Under the pieces are notes generated by a model. That model was not told the DNA's origin. It did not search any database and was given only the letters and a program-made list of their open reading frames with translations. From Cyprinodon diabolis (lineage: Eukaryota > Chordata > Actinopteri > Cyprinodontiformes > Cyprinodontidae), in NCBI GenBank assembly GCA_030533445.1, contig CM060065.1:4970974-5034973 (forward strand): a stretch of 64,000 bases of DNA. Direction: 5' to 3'. Every line of letters begins with the position of its first letter. Position 1 is the first letter of the stretch. The position numbers were made by a program, and so were the translations under genes. This document shows positions 1 to 11,670 of this stretch, piece after piece.

Positions 1-734
1 TAGGCTAAATATCTCTGTTTCTGAAGGTCTTCAGAAACCTGAGTTCTCTTTATAATGCTGAGCAGAAGTAGTGAAGTTATTGGTAACCTCCCACATCTCC
101 TTCATATCTTTCCTCCTTTGTCTCAGTTCCCCGCCCCTCTCGTCTCTGCTCTCTGTTTACGTGGCAGCAGAGGCAGACGAAGATGGAGGGGAGGAAATTA
201 TGCTCAGTGGGACACTTGGAGGATCAGTTTGAAATTGAAATGAGGACGACCAACCCACCACCCTCTTTCTCAAAACAGCCTTCGGACATATTCCCTCTCT
301 ATCCTACTCTCTCCTCGCCCCTCCTGGACTCCCAGCCCTCCCTGCTGAATGAATGAGAAGAAGGCGTTAGCTTTAAAATAAAGCAAGAAAAAGTGGATCT
401 GTTTTTATATCAGGTTCTGGGTGCAGTTTGCTTGAATAAATGTGTTCATTCATTTCTCTCTCTAATTCCCGTATCCAGTACACTTTTCTTCACATCTTTC
501 ACTGGCATTTTTTCTTTTTACAGTGGAGTCTGTATGTATATTGCATATCTGTAATAAGAATATCAAGTTCCTAGAGATGTGAACACAATGCCTAAATGAC
601 CTCATCGATCTACTGTAATCCTTCTCTGACCAAGGGGAGCTTTTATGTCTTTTTGATGTGTGCCACTGAGCCTGGGTCCCTAATAACTCTTAGGGACTCA
701 ACATTTACTTCAAATGAACCTAGAAATATGTAGA
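1..734. other. Intronic or intergenic DNA, no gene supported
   Basis: No gene is supported. There is a pyrimidine-rich stretch near 240-345. A short open frame read from an ATG at 183 contains a laminin-G-like phrase (FEIEMRTT), but no GT donor follows it before about 374; this is treated as a finding rather than a gene. Confidence 0.4.
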
Positions 735-1036
735 ATGTTTTTCAGTGTAGCTCTGTTTCTAAAAAGCAGGACTACACTGATGGCCACTCACACTGAGCCT
801 GGTTCTGATGGAGGTTTCTTCCTGTTCAAAGGGAGTTTTTTCCTCTCCACTGCCGCTACAAGCATATTTAGTGTGAGGGATTCCCTTCGAGTCAATGAAT
901 CGATGCAATCAACTGGTTTTCCTTAGATAGAAAAGTTTGAATCAGTTTCACTGTGTGATCTGGTGAACTGTAAAGTGCCTTGAGATGACATGTGTTGTGA
1001 ATTGGCGCTATAGAAATAAACTGAATTGAATTTTGT
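735..1036 (+). mobile_element. L2-like LINE, 3' end fragment (copy A)
   Basis: The block contains the sequence seen nine or more times in this window: a GAGCCTGGTTCTG/GGAGGTTTCTTCCTGTT stretch, then CTCTCCACTG, then a GGTGAACTGTAAAGTGCCTTGAGATGAC stretch and a terminal GGCGCTATAGAAATAAACTG. It is the 3' UTR of the same LINE whose reverse transcriptase end is seen at 10892-11638. It is 5' truncated and non-coding, and lies about 280 bp upstream of the first cadherin exon. Confidence 0.85.
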
Positions 1037-1318
1037 AGATATCTCTAATGCAAAATGGTTCCATATTTTTCCTTTGGTCTCTTCTCTCCAAAGACAGATG
1101 CAGCCGAGAGAATGTCTTGCTTTTATTTGCTGTGATAAGTGGGAAAAAGGAATTTTCAGATGTCTTTAAACCTTACACTTGTCCACCATAGACTTTGCAT
1201 GTAAGCCAGTGAAAACATGTTTGAATGCGCCATGAGTCACTTAATTCAGTTTTATTCGTCTTTCTTGTGAGGTGGCTGTTTTCTCCATCTCCGTATTTAT
1301 GTCTCTCTCCATCTCCAG

Positions 1319-1583
1319 ATCTTTCAAGGCCTTCTTTGTGTTTTCTACAACCTTGGTGACGGACACTACAACTTAACCCTGCCCAGCTATCGCCTTGACA
1401 ACGGGGAGTGGCACGAGGTCTTTTTGGACAGACATGACAACATGATGACGTTACGGCTGGACGGTGGTGGAGGGAAACGGGAGGTGACGGGATCACAGGG
1501 CAGAAGCCGAGAAATCATCATCAACTCCACCGCCGTGATGTTGGGAAACTCCTTCCCCTCTGAAATAAACAAGAGCTTCCAAG
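1319..1583 (+). CDS. Type III (neural-cadherin-like) cadherin, internal exon: laminin-G domain
   Basis: This exon encodes 88 codons plus one base of a laminin-G domain in a classical type III cadherin, a calcium-dependent adhesion receptor at the plasma membrane. The acceptor is a pyrimidine-rich CTCCATCTCCAG ending at 1318 and the donor is AAG/GTGGGT at 1584, so phase runs from 0 to 1. Visible laminin-G strands are GLLCVFYNLGDGHYNL, LDNGEWHEVFLDRHDN and MTLRLDG, followed by VMLGNSFP near the end. The next exon starts GC-TGC-ATG and completes the usual FQGCMRDLRLNG closing strand of the domain. The frame is open throughout with no frameshift. DN-cadherin and chicken Hz-cadherin have laminin-G then EGF then transmembrane order, which the three exons here reproduce. 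A Fat- or Celsr-type cadherin is less likely because the membrane follows so soon. Confidence 0.8.
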
Positions 1584-1867
1584 GTGGGTGGGAACTGCAT
1601 GCAGCTGGCTTGGTGTCTGCCCTGATGCTTCCACACCACAGCTGTTTGGATCAAAGGCCATGAGAGATTTTGTTTTGATTCATTTATAAAAACAAAATGA
1701 AAATTTCTCTCAGTCACCTTGGGGAATTTTTTTAGCTGTTGTCACCAGAAACACGTGGATCTGTTGCGTTACAGTGCATCTCTGCCAACACGTTCTAATC
1801 TAAACTCCTCATCAGGATGATTTCTGTTCTGGTTGCGCCTACAGACCTGGTGAGAAAGGTGATCCAC

Positions 1868-2850
1868 CCATCACACTGCGTCACAATGTTTCACAATGTG
1901 TTACGCTGTACCAGACTCTGTCACGCTAGGTCACTTTGTATCACACTGTTACATTGTGTCACTCTCCGTCACTCTGTGTCACACTGTTGCACAATGTGTA
2001 ACACTGTGTCACATTATGTAACACTGCATCACACTGCGTGACACTGTCACACTTTGACATACTCTGACACACACCGTCACACTTTCTCATACTGTGGCAC
2101 ACAGTGAGACACAGTGAGACATAGTTTCACACTGTGTCACACTTTGTCACACTGTTGCACAATGTGTAACACTGTGTCACATTTTGTAACACTGCATCAC
2201 ACTGCATGACACTGTCACACTCTGACACACTGGCACACACCGTCACACTGTCTCACACTGTGGCACACAGTGAGACATAGTGTCACACTGTGTCACTATA
2301 TCACACTGTTGCACACTTTGTCACACTGTCTCACACTGTCACACTGCCACAAAATGTGTCAAATTATGTCACACTGCATCACACTGTCATACAGCCACAC
2401 TGTGTCACACTATTTCAGACTGTGGCACACAGTGTCACACTGTTGCACACTGTGTCATACTTTGTCACACGGTATTACACTGTGGGTCACACTTAATCAC
2501 AGTGTATCACACTGCATCACAGTGTATCACACTGCATCACACTGTCATACTGCCACACTGTGTGACACTGTTACACTTTGTCACACTGTGGCACACAGTG
2601 TCACACTGTTGCACACTGTGTCATACTTTGTCACGCTGTATTACACTGTGGGTCACACTGTATCACGGTGTATCACACTGCATTACACTGTAATGCACTG
2701 CATCACACTGTTTCACATTGCATTACACTGTACAGCACTACATCACACTGTATTTCATTAGGTTACATTGTATTTCACTGTTTTACACACTTATAACTCT
2801 GTATCAGACTGTTTTACACTGTTTCACATTGTGTCACACTGGATCCCACT
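1868..2850. repeat. TCACACTGTG-type degenerate satellite, about 980 bp
   Basis: The stretch is an irregular tandem array built from 8-12 bp variants of TCACACTGTG, TCACACTGTT and GCACACTGTG, with related GTGACACAG-sense patches near 2095-2120 and 2265-2280. Because the period varies, no frame has a consistent repeat, yet several + strand frames stay open and give His/Cys/Thr/Ser-rich phantom ORFs (SHCVTLHHTV type). These are not proteins. Confidence 0.9.
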
Positions 2851-3807
2851 TTGGTGTGAGGTTTGAGGTATCTGTGAAACCTCCTTTGTGAATTTGCTGA
2901 TACGCACTTGGTGTAAGTTTTAACCTGTTGGTGTTTCTGAGTCTCTGAGTTCACTTCAGTTTCTACGTGATTGATCCTATCTCACCAAACTACTGAAATC
3001 ATGGTTTATTTACTGTATTTTGGCTTTGATGTAGGTTACTTTTGTCTGATACTGCATTTGATCTGGAAATGTTTGAGTAGGAAAATAAAAAGAGGAGCAC
3101 ATAGTGTTTTAGACCCTTAAGAAACCTTCTGTAGTTTTTAAGTATATTTAGTTCACAATCAAATTACAACAGTTTTGTTTAGTTAGATTTTGTAAGACTT
3201 CTTTGCTAATAAAGTTCTGTTCCTTCTGTGTTTCTTCAGCGTTCGTTATTTTCCGACAGTGATGCAGATTTTTAATTTTTGTTGAAATGCGACAGAAATC
3301 AATCATCTTTATATAAAAGAAAATAAAGCATAGTTCAGATCATTTGTGCTTCTGATTCTTGTTATGAATCTCGCTCCGCTTGTCTGTGAAACTCATTCAT
3401 GGATTATTTATTAGGCTGTTTATGGGGTCGACAGCTGAGGTATAACTGGTTTGAACTGCTGTCACTTCTGTCATTTTACAACATGAAGTGAGCAAACCTT
3501 CATCGTAAACACTAAAGAGATGACTCAGAATGAAAAGGGTCAGAAACGTCTTTCTTACGGCACAAATAACAGACATAGCAAAGCAGCTCAGGTGACAGCG
3601 AACAATTAAACCAAGAGATGATCAGATTGATGTAGAAATGCCTCCGGGATCCAAATAAACATGGTAGGCGGAGTCCTTCCTGCGTCTGAATGAGAGCGTA
3701 ATGCTTCAGATGTGATGGGACATGTTTGATGTATCACAGAGGAAAAGGAAAAGGGTTGTATTTCCATAAAGAGTGTATGAGATGGGTTAGGACACCATGT
3801 TTTTCTT
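2851..3807. other. Intronic DNA without recognisable features
   Basis: The DNA is AT-rich and single-copy-looking. I see no coding frame, terminal repeats or tandem structure here. Confidence 0.4.
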
Positions 3808-3815
3808 TATAACAG

Positions 3816-5344
3816 CAGAGGCGTAGCCAGAACATTTTTATAAGGGTAGCCAGGCAATAACCAATGTACACTGAAGGGGGGCCGAAAGTGGATCGGCACC
3901 AGAACCTCAAGGTCAGTCTACACTGTTCCAATAGAAAAATGAATGAGCACGTCCTTATTTTCTAAATAAAGACAAACTATACTTTCCTACAGCCTTTTGC
4001 TAATAAAACATTTAAACATCCGTGCTTTCTAGATAAAAGGTATAGTGAATAAAAATCTTTCAGGTCTGAGTTCTGGGGCAAATATCTTTTCTATTGTCAT
4101 TACTTACCTACTTCTATCAATAATCACTCTGCATAAAATTTATATTTACAAGTACTAATATCTACATAAATTGATTATATAATAAGTTTTTATTAAAATA
4201 GTTAATTATCTATGATTTCACTGAAGACTCCTAGATGACTTGCAGACACATCCTTTTCTCTTTACCACATATAAAACAAAATCAAGTTCTGAAAAGTGGA
4301 TAAATTCCATACTTATCGTCTTTAATGTTAGTATATTGATGTGCATAATTAACCTCAGTGTATTTGTTGTCAAGTTATTGTTAATATATGAAAAATTAAA
4401 ATGTTTTGAACATTCCACTTTAGAGTATTGCTGCTGCCACCATCTGTATTAAGCTGCGTTCACACCAAACGCAGCAGGAGCATCGAGTTTACATGGAAAA
4501 TCAATGGTTGACGCGCATCAAGGCACTGCAAAATGTCCCGCAGCGCGTCTGAGCAGCTGAAGCAGCGTGTCGGGAGCGTTTAAGCACCTGACCCGCGCGA
4601 CGCGCCGCTGCTTGAGATGGAAAAATTTAACTCGCGGTGCATCAACCAATCAGAGATGCTGATCTGGGAGCAGGAGGAGAGATAGACACAGCGCTGATGA
4701 TACAGATCATTATGATCATTCCTCTGAAACTATTTATTAACGCCTAAATTAACTAAAAATGCTGAAACCTGCCGGCAAAAAAATGTTCGCTTTTATTATC
4801 CTGGTGCCTGCAGTTTGGATTATGTACATGAAAACCGCTTTCCAGCCACGGCGGCAATGTAGGCAACCAGGCCAGAGGCTGCTGTTGGATAGGATTCCTA
4901 GTGACAGCACACCGCCGGTATGTGGGGGTCTGAGCGGCTCCGACAGAAATAATATTAGGAGGCAGGATGACAATCTGGATGAACTGACTGCACTGATTAA
5001 GTTTTCAGGTGGATTTTCCCACTTAAAAACATATTAAAACTACTTTATTCCCACTGATCACAGCAAATACAGCTGCAGGGCAAAGAAAGGATAGGGTAGC
5101 TCCGCCCACGCGTCAGGCCCACTTTTCGATCGCGCAGCCAGAGCAGCAAAGCTGCTTCAGCCGTGCGTCAGAACTAAACTGGTACAAGCATAAAAAATGA
5201 AGCAGCAGACAGGTTTTTGCTGCTCCTGCTGCATTTGGTGTGAACGCAGCTATTGAGGGAAAAAAATGGTATGGGTGGCCATAGGGGTGGCAAATGATTG
5301 GCTAAGGGTGGCCGCCCCTGGCCCCCCATATAGCTCCGCCCCTG
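3816..5344. mobile_element. hAT-like non-autonomous element (copy 1), interrupted
   Basis: The ends are CAGAGGCGTAGCCAG on the left and a right end whose complement is CAGGGGCGGAGCTAT. The flanks TATAACAG (3808-3815) and TATAAACAG (from 5345) look like an 8-bp target duplication with one added base. The same element is at 48009-48748, there without the 800-bp insertion that sits at 4452-5251. No transposase frame is present. Confidence 0.75.
4452..5251. mobile_element. PIF/Harbinger-like element nested in the hAT copy
   Basis: The terminal inverted repeats are 31 bp with one mismatch, beginning AGCTGCGTTCACACCAAA and ending in its complement. The flanking ATTA/ATTG resembles a short duplication, and the insertion is absent from the sister hAT copy at 48 kb. 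A 92-codon open frame (4759-5037, +) is found again, inverted and broken, in the copy at 17220-18145. I do not recognise this protein, so the superfamily call rests on the ends and flank only. Confidence 0.6.
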
Positions 5345-5546
5345 TATAAACAGGCATCAGTGAGAAAGAACCTTCATATCTAATCACATGCAGTCTCATC
5401 AAGGAGAGACTGTGACTTTTTCAATTATTAATGAATGATTGATATGACACTGTATTGGCCTAGTTACTGAAACAGACTGGAGGAAGTCCTTCTATGGAGC
5501 CACTTATAAACTCACTACAGAGGCTCAGTTACATCACTGTTAATAG

Positions 5547-6032
5547 CCTCATTTACACTACCCTTTTGAAACCGTGCGAAGGTCTGAGCACGCACAACTG
5601 AATGGAACTAGTTCATCTGTAGGGCTTGGAACAGTTCAGTTCTGACTGGGTTCTCAGATAACAAAGAGCACATCTCCTCACAGTCAGCCTCCATAATCAT
5701 GAAACTGTCGATCAACGTCTCTCGTTATTTCCTGCGTCTGTAAGTCCTGGTTAGACCATCGTTTGCCGTATTCACTTCCTATAAGCCGATTCTGTCAAGT
5801 TCATTGCCTTCTTCGCCTGACTCTCCGCAAACAACAAAATAGGACAATGATATCAAAACAAAAGTTCCAGAATGTTACGGGCGCTGCCATGTTTTTTGCT
5901 TGTTTCCCTCTAGCGATTAGTAGTACCGTAGACCGCCACTAGGAGGCGAGGAACCTTGCTAGTGTGGTGTGTAAATGGACGTTAGGAATCGAGCTCGACA
6001 CGGATCGGTTTAAGAGGGTAGTGTAAATGGGG
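5547..6032. mobile_element. MITE with CCYCATTTACACTACCC termini
   Basis: The left end CCTCATTTACACTACCC is matched in reverse complement by the right end (GGGTAGTGTAAATGGGG); the repeats extend to about 25 bp with mismatches. The interior is non-coding. A related fragment begins at 27293 (GCATTTACACTACCC). Confidence 0.6.
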
Positions 6033-7017
6033 TTAAATGTGAGCATGACTCGGCCGACTGGACTCCTCAGACTGAGGACGTTTCTGGAAGAAGAGACTAA
6101 ACATTTCAACAAAGAGGAACCGTCCAAAAAGCTCGGTTTTTGGACTCTGACCTTGATGTTGGAAATGTGTCAAGATGGTTTCTGTCCTAGTTTGCAGAAA
6201 AGCTGAGAAAAAATTGGTCAAATTGGAAGTTTTCAGAGTTTTCAGTCCAAAAAGGTTAACCAATGAAATAGCATCCACTAATAGAAATTAGTCATTCCCT
6301 CTATTATTGATGAAAGCCATAATGGATTACATGTCACCAGCGTCTCCAACCTGAGCCTTGGTTCTGCGCAGCTTCTCCAGAGTTTCTGTCTGTCTTTGTT
6401 TCTGTCTTTATCCAGTCAATAATCCAGCCAGGTATCAAGCCTTCTCTCCAGTTTTGGGTATAAAATATTTTCTGGGGGTATCGGAGCAAAGGGGGTGAAA
6501 TGTACAGATGGACGTTTTCTTTTTGAGGCAAAGACTTAGAGGAGAGCTTGATATCGGTGGCTTACTTGAGGATAGAGAGTTCATTGGAGAAGGTCATTCC
6601 TGATTGGAGAGATGCTGGCCAAGGCTGAACAGAGGAAGAGGAGCTGTTTGGATTTTATAGATTTTCTGGCTGATATTTCTGATATGCAGGTTTCAGTCCA
6701 ATCGATGAGCTCAAGGACAGTTAGATAAAAAACTAAAAAAATATGAAGAAAAGACTTAAAAAGTAAGTGGAAGAAAATTCAGGGTGATTTTCTGGAACGT
6801 TGAATTTCCAGCAGCCAGATGAGGAAATTACAGACAGGTGTTCTGACTGCAGCGGGACCATCCAACAAAAATACTTTCTTCAAAAAAGGATCTCACAGAT
6901 CACTAAAAACATTTCCAACTGTGTGGTTCTAATAACCCAAGCCAAAATGCAAACGTCTTCAGAAGGTGACTTTTAATCATCATCAAGTAGAACTTTTTGA
7001 TTCCTGATCATATTTGC
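6033..7017. other. Intronic DNA without recognisable features
   Basis: I see only short chance frames and no repeat ends. Confidence 0.35.
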
Positions 7018-7400
7018 GGGTGAAGATTCTCAGTCATCCAAGTCATAGTCATTCCAAATAACTTAAAAAAACTTTCCAGTGGACTTTGTTTCCAAGTTTG
7101 AAGATGTTTCTCTTCCCACCCAGGAAGCTTTTTCAATTAAAAATGTCAGAAATAGCGTTGAGCTCCAGGTTTTATACAGTATCCCAACAAAGCCTTGTTT
7201 TTGTTTAGAACATATGCAAATTGAAACGGACCAACGGGTCCACCCCTTTGGAATGGGGGTCGTTTGACTTCTTTGTTAGCCTGCAATGCCCCATACCTGT
7301 CTATGTCTCTGAAAGGAGGGTTGTTAAAGGGATTGTTGGCCTGGCGGATTAGGTGACTGGGCACCGCACAATAGCAGCCCACTGCTCCCCAAGGGGATGG
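7018..7400 (-). mobile_element. Penelope-like 3' tail repeat, copy 1
   Basis: On the minus strand 7018-7170 reads AAGCTTCCTGGGTGGG, GACTTTGTTTCCAAG complement, then TGACTGAGAATCTTCACC, which is the tail also found at 18.76, 37.07, 47.04, 55.4 and 59.04 kb. The next 200 bp contain a TACCTGTCTATGTCTCTGAAAG stretch that recurs beside the copy at 58.9 kb. Confidence 0.6.
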
Positions 7401-7839
7401 GTTAAAATGCAGAGTGAGTTTAACTCATGCTGAAACCAAGGTCCAGTCGTGAAGCTCGTTATTTATGCAATACAAAAAAACAGGAAATGCTTTTTCCCTT
7501 ATATGCAACTGTTTAAAAAAAATCTGCTGATGGTGCCAATGTTCACACTTGAAACTGCAACCTCCAGAACATAATGTTAGCTTAGTATCAACAGACTACT
7601 ATGGTGAGGTTTTCCCATCTTGACATTACCCAGCAGCCCTTGCAGCTACTCCAGCCTCACAGAACATCACAATGACTGAATGAGTGACTGGTGGGAAAAG
7701 TAGACTGACTGACAGAAAGCTACTGACTGTATACAGTTAATCATGACCTACAGTTCAGAATTCATGTTTATCTGAATAAACACTTATTAAAAACAAATAT
7801 ATCTTATTGAATATTATTTATTTATCACCAGTTATCATT

Positions 7840-8107
7840 GCATAAAAGCTTTCTAATGCAGTTTGTGTTGCATTTTGGAAACAGAAGATTAGCTGGTCTA
7901 ACGCACCACCTGGCTTGAGAAACCTCTTCAAAGACTTACTTTTGCTTATTATTTAGGTAGCACACCAATATCATCCTAATCTTATTTTATTCTTATATCT
8001 TATTTGTACTTACAATCTTATTTTTTCTTTCTTCTGTGAACAGTTGCACTGCAAGAAAACAAATATCCAGCAAGGGTTTAATAAAGCTATTCTGATTCTG
8101 ATTCATG
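7840..8107 (+). mobile_element. LINE 3' end with TTCTGATTC tail
   Basis: The segment ends in AATAAAGCTATTCTGATTCTGATTC, a polyadenylation-like signal plus a short tandem tail of the kind seen at CR1/Rex1-clade 3' ends. Nothing coding remains, so the clade is inferred from the tail alone. Confidence 0.45.
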
Positions 8108-8529
8108 AAGCCCTTTGGCAGAATTCAAATGAGCCATTTTAATCTAGATTAATTCCAAGATTACAGTGAGATTAATCGACAATAAAGTCATAGGGAAGTG
8201 ATATGTAAAATTAAAATCATTCTGGCTTAACAATGTATATAAATGTACTCTTTATCAGACTATATTGTCCCAAAATGATTTATTTAAAAAAAATCCTGTC
8301 TTAAAATCTGTGTTTTTTTTTTAATTTATTTTCTTTTATGCAGGCAGTTAGTTATAAGTCAGCCTGAACACCTAAATTTGGCTAATCCATGGTTATCTGT
8401 CAATCTAATTTTTTTGGTCATAGCATCTTGATTCATATGTCGTAGCTAATATATGCAACGGTTCAAATAAGAAGTAAGCATCATTTCCTTTCCTATTAAG
8501 TTCCGTCCCAGTGTTCATGGGGATGCCAG

Positions 8530-8905
8530 TTCTGTGTCAGAACTGGCAGCGTTGCGAGGCAAGGGCTCAAACATGTACGGCTGTAAGCCTTCTACACCAA
8601 ACCAAGCTTCTGCCGCACTGGCGTCCTCTTCCACAACATCTTCGTCCCGCTTTCCTCCTCTAAATAAAAAATGGATGATGGAGGAGACTCATCCACGACC
8701 TCCGACACTAAACTCTCCTCCTCTTGCATGTTTCCCCTGTCCATAGAGTTCCTTGACAGTGTCGTTTTTAAGTCACCAATTTAGTGCCACTTGGTCCCAA
8801 TGGAATTTCCCATTGGGAACCTACTAGCACTAAGTTGCTAACTGGTTAGCAAGATGCTTCTGAGAAACCGGCCACAACCAAACCTGCTTGTTTTTGGAGC
8901 TTATT
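8530..8905. repeat. Interspersed repeat, copy 1 (pair with 16730-17060)
   Basis: About 370 bp are nearly identical, and in the same orientation, to 16730-17060 (for example GCGTCCTCTTCCACAACATC and GCACTAAGTTGCTAACTGG in both). In the 16.7-kb copy the sequence adjoins a Harbinger-like element, so it may be part of a larger transposon. I could not assign a class. Confidence 0.7.
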
Positions 8906-9471
8906 TTCAAAAATTTGACCATATAACAACCAATAATAGGTTTCCTAATATACAGCCATGCCTACTGGGCAGGGTGTTCATGTGAGCAGAGGTCCTTAAA
9001 GGGTGAAAATTGTTCACCAATCAGTTACATTTAAAGAAGATAAAAACTTTGAAACAAACAGCCCAGAAGCAAGAAAGGAATTCAAGTTGTTTTTTCGCCT
9101 TTCAGTTTATGAGTCTGAGGAGACAGTTGGTTTAGAAAGAAAGAATGTTTTGATAATTGATAAAGCAAAAAGGGTCAGAAATAAAAGATGCAAGCACAGA
9201 GTGAAAGAGAGACTGAGAGCTCCCTGGAGTTAGACAGTAAGAGATCCAGACAGCTGTGCCTCAGGCAATAAAAGACAATGCATGAGTTTATTAAAATGGA
9301 TTTTAAAGCATTTCATTTCAGCTCAGGGAAGATTTATAGATTGTTGCAGATGTTGGACTGAATGTTTTCATAATTGTTCACGTCTGCAATTACTTTGGAG
9401 AAAGTCTACTTTAAAATGGAAAATAGTGGTCGAAATATTAAGTAAAAAATATAACAAGTTTGCAGTAACAG
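8906..9471. other. Intronic DNA without recognisable features
   Basis: A 76-codon frame at 9003-9233 is Lys/Arg-rich and resembles no family I know. I see no other structure. Confidence 0.35.
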
Positions 9472-9991
9472 TTAAAGCTACAGTGTGTAATAATTTCAGG
9501 GATATACAGTCAGAAATGTAATATATTATACGTAACTATGTTATTTATCATCATCTACGAGCTCAGCCTCTTAACCTTAATATTTGCGTTGCCTTAGAAT
9601 TCGTTATTTATAATTACATAGGAGCAGGTCTCGCAGCCATGGAGGCAGACATCTTAGCACTACGGCAGTGCAGAGCCAACAAACTAGCGATTGCGAGATC
9701 GCCAAAACGTCACAACGATGTAGAAAAAATAACGGGTATATTTATTATCTTAAGTCTACATGAAATCTATAGCCTACACAGACTAATGAAATACTATCTG
9801 TAAAATGATCTATGTAAACAAACCTCATCACTTGAGAAGGTAGGTGATGCGGACGTCGTGGAAGACATTTTGTCCCGTAACGCTCGCCGTACTGTTGGGG
9901 GGGAGAAGCGGTGGGGGGGGAGATGTTCATGTTGCTGCAGTCTGCAGTCTGACCGCTAGATGTCGCTAAAAGTTACACACTGTAGCTTTAA
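9472..9991. mobile_element. TTAA-flanked MITE (piggyBac-like), copy 1
   Basis: TTAA at 9472-9475 and 9988-9991 bracket termini AGCTACAGTGTGTAA and TTACACACTGTAGCT. The whole 520-bp unit is repeated in inverted orientation at 13811-14326, again between TTAA tetranucleotides. A TTAA target is the hallmark of piggyBac-type transposition. No transposase is present. Confidence 0.85.
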
Positions 9992-10164
9992 TGGGAGCAT
10001 AAACAGAAATATTTCCTCAGACATCCTGATTTTCTCTTAATGACATACCAGAGAGCAAACATTTTGACATTAAATTTGAAATCGGGCATACTGTCCTCAT
10101 TAAGCACGAATAGATATGGATAGATTTAGGAAATGTGGGGCCCTAGGCAAATACCATTCAATTT

Positions 10165-11670
10165 GAATTAAATTTCAATTCAGTTTATTTATATAGCGCC
10201 AAATTCACAACACATGTCATCTCAAGGCACTTTACAGTTCAACCAGATCATACAGTCAAATTGATACAAAGTTTTCTATCTAAGGAAAACCAGTTGATTG
10301 CATTGACTCATTGACTCAAATACAATCCCTCACACTAAGCATGCTTGCAGCGACAGTGGAGAGGAAAAACTCCCTTTTAACAGGAAGAAACCTCCAGCAG
10401 AACCAGGCTCAGTGTGAGCGGCCATCTGCCGAGGCCGACTGGGGTTCAAGGAGACAGAAGCAGAGATACAAAAAGCAGCTGTAAAAGGCGGCCCCGTCCA
10501 GGAAACACACAGCCAGGCAGACGAGCTCCAAGGCAGCTCCCATGCCAGAGGACGAAGAGAGCACATCCACTCAGTCACGGTCAGAGAAACAGGACTACAC
10601 TGGAAAACAGGCCGATCTCCAACATCTATAAACAAGGGTGTTGATGGAAGCAGCACAGCTGATGTTTCTTTCCAGGATGACGTCACAGCCAAACAGGAAC
10701 AGACGAGGCAAAGCTACTCTGAGGAAAAGCAGAGAGAGCAGAAGGTTAGAGATTGAACAAACAGATTCTGCAGAGTAGGAGAACAGAGAGAGAATGAAGC
10801 AGAATGATGAAATGGGGGTCCCTATGTCCTCCATCAGTCTAAGCCTATAGCAGCATAACTATAGAGATAGCTCGGGATAACCTGAGCCACCCTAACTATA
10901 AGCTTTATCAAAAAGGAAAGTTTTAAGCCTAGCCTTAAAAGTAGACAGAGTGTCTGCCTCACGGACTAAAACTGGTAGTTGGTTCCACAGGAGAGGAGCC
11001 TGATAACTAAAAGATCTGCCTCCCATTCTACTTTTAGAAATTCTAGGAACCACTAGTAAACCTGCAGATTGAGAGCGAAGTGCTCTGTTAGGAACATAAG
11101 GAACAATCAGATCTCTGATATCAGATGGAGCTTGGCCATTTAAGGCTTTATATGTGAGAAGAGGGATTTTAAATTCTATTCTTGATTTAACAGGAAGCCA
11201 ATGAAGAGAAGCCAGGATAGGAGAGATATGATCTCTCTTTTTAATTTTCATCAGAACTCTGGCTGCAGCATTTTGGATCAGCTGAAGGCTTTTAACTACA
11301 GTTTGTGGAATTCCTGATAGTAAAGAATTACAATAGTCCAGCCTTGAAGTAACAAATGCATGAACTAGTTTCTCAGCATCACCCCTGGACAGGAGATTTC
11401 TAATTTTTGCAATGTTCCTCAGATGAAAGAAGGAAATTCTAGAAACCTCTTTGATCTGGGATTTAAATGACAGGTCCTGATCAAAAATAACACCAAGATT
11501 TTTTACTTTATTATCTGAAATCCGTTTAATCCCATCCAAATGAAGTGACTGGCTAATCAGCTTCTTTTTCAGAGACTCTGGTCCAAAGACTATAACTTCT
11601 GTTTTGTCTGCATTTAGAAGCAGAAAGTTAAGAGTCATCCAGGTTTTTATGTCTTCAAGACAAAATACAG
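10165..11670 (-). mobile_element. L2-like LINE, 5'-truncated copy with RT end and full 3' UTR (copy B)
   Basis: On the minus strand this reads 5' to 3' as the reverse transcriptase C-terminus, about 700 bp of 3' UTR and the terminal GGCGCTATATAAATAAACTGAATTG tail. It is the best preserved member of the family in the window and defines the consensus for the shorter copies A and C-I. Confidence 0.9.
10892..11638 (-). pseudogene. LINE (L2/CR1-group) reverse transcriptase C-terminal fragment
   Basis: This 248-residue open frame is the C-terminal third of a non-LTR retrotransposon polymerase. It starts after the catalytic YADD region: LNADKTEVIVFGP near residue 8, KNLGVIFDQDLSFKSQI near 45, SRLDYCNSLLSG near 93, LQLIQNAAARVL near 117 and a terminal FKARLKTFLF. 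These are the thumb and connection motifs of L2-type ORF2. The frame lacks the endonuclease and the polymerase palm, so it cannot act alone. It ends with a natural stop just before the conserved 3' UTR. Upstream of 11638 the homology stops at about 11670, as expected from 5' truncation during target-primed reverse transcription. Confidence 0.85.

Noticed and set aside
1817..2796. His/Cys-rich frames of 68-163 codons
   Set aside because: They are overlapping frames of the TCACACTGT satellite with no consistent reading.
4218..4452. Overlapping + and - frames in AT-rich DNA
   Set aside because: They are inside the non-coding part of a hAT element and are not preserved in the copy at 48 kb.
10330..10834. 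Frames of 76-120 codons in L2 3' UTR copies (also near 29624-30125, 32179-32445, 44219-44613)
   Set aside because: They lie in the non-coding 3' UTR of the LINE, are open in several frames and are not conserved as protein between copies.
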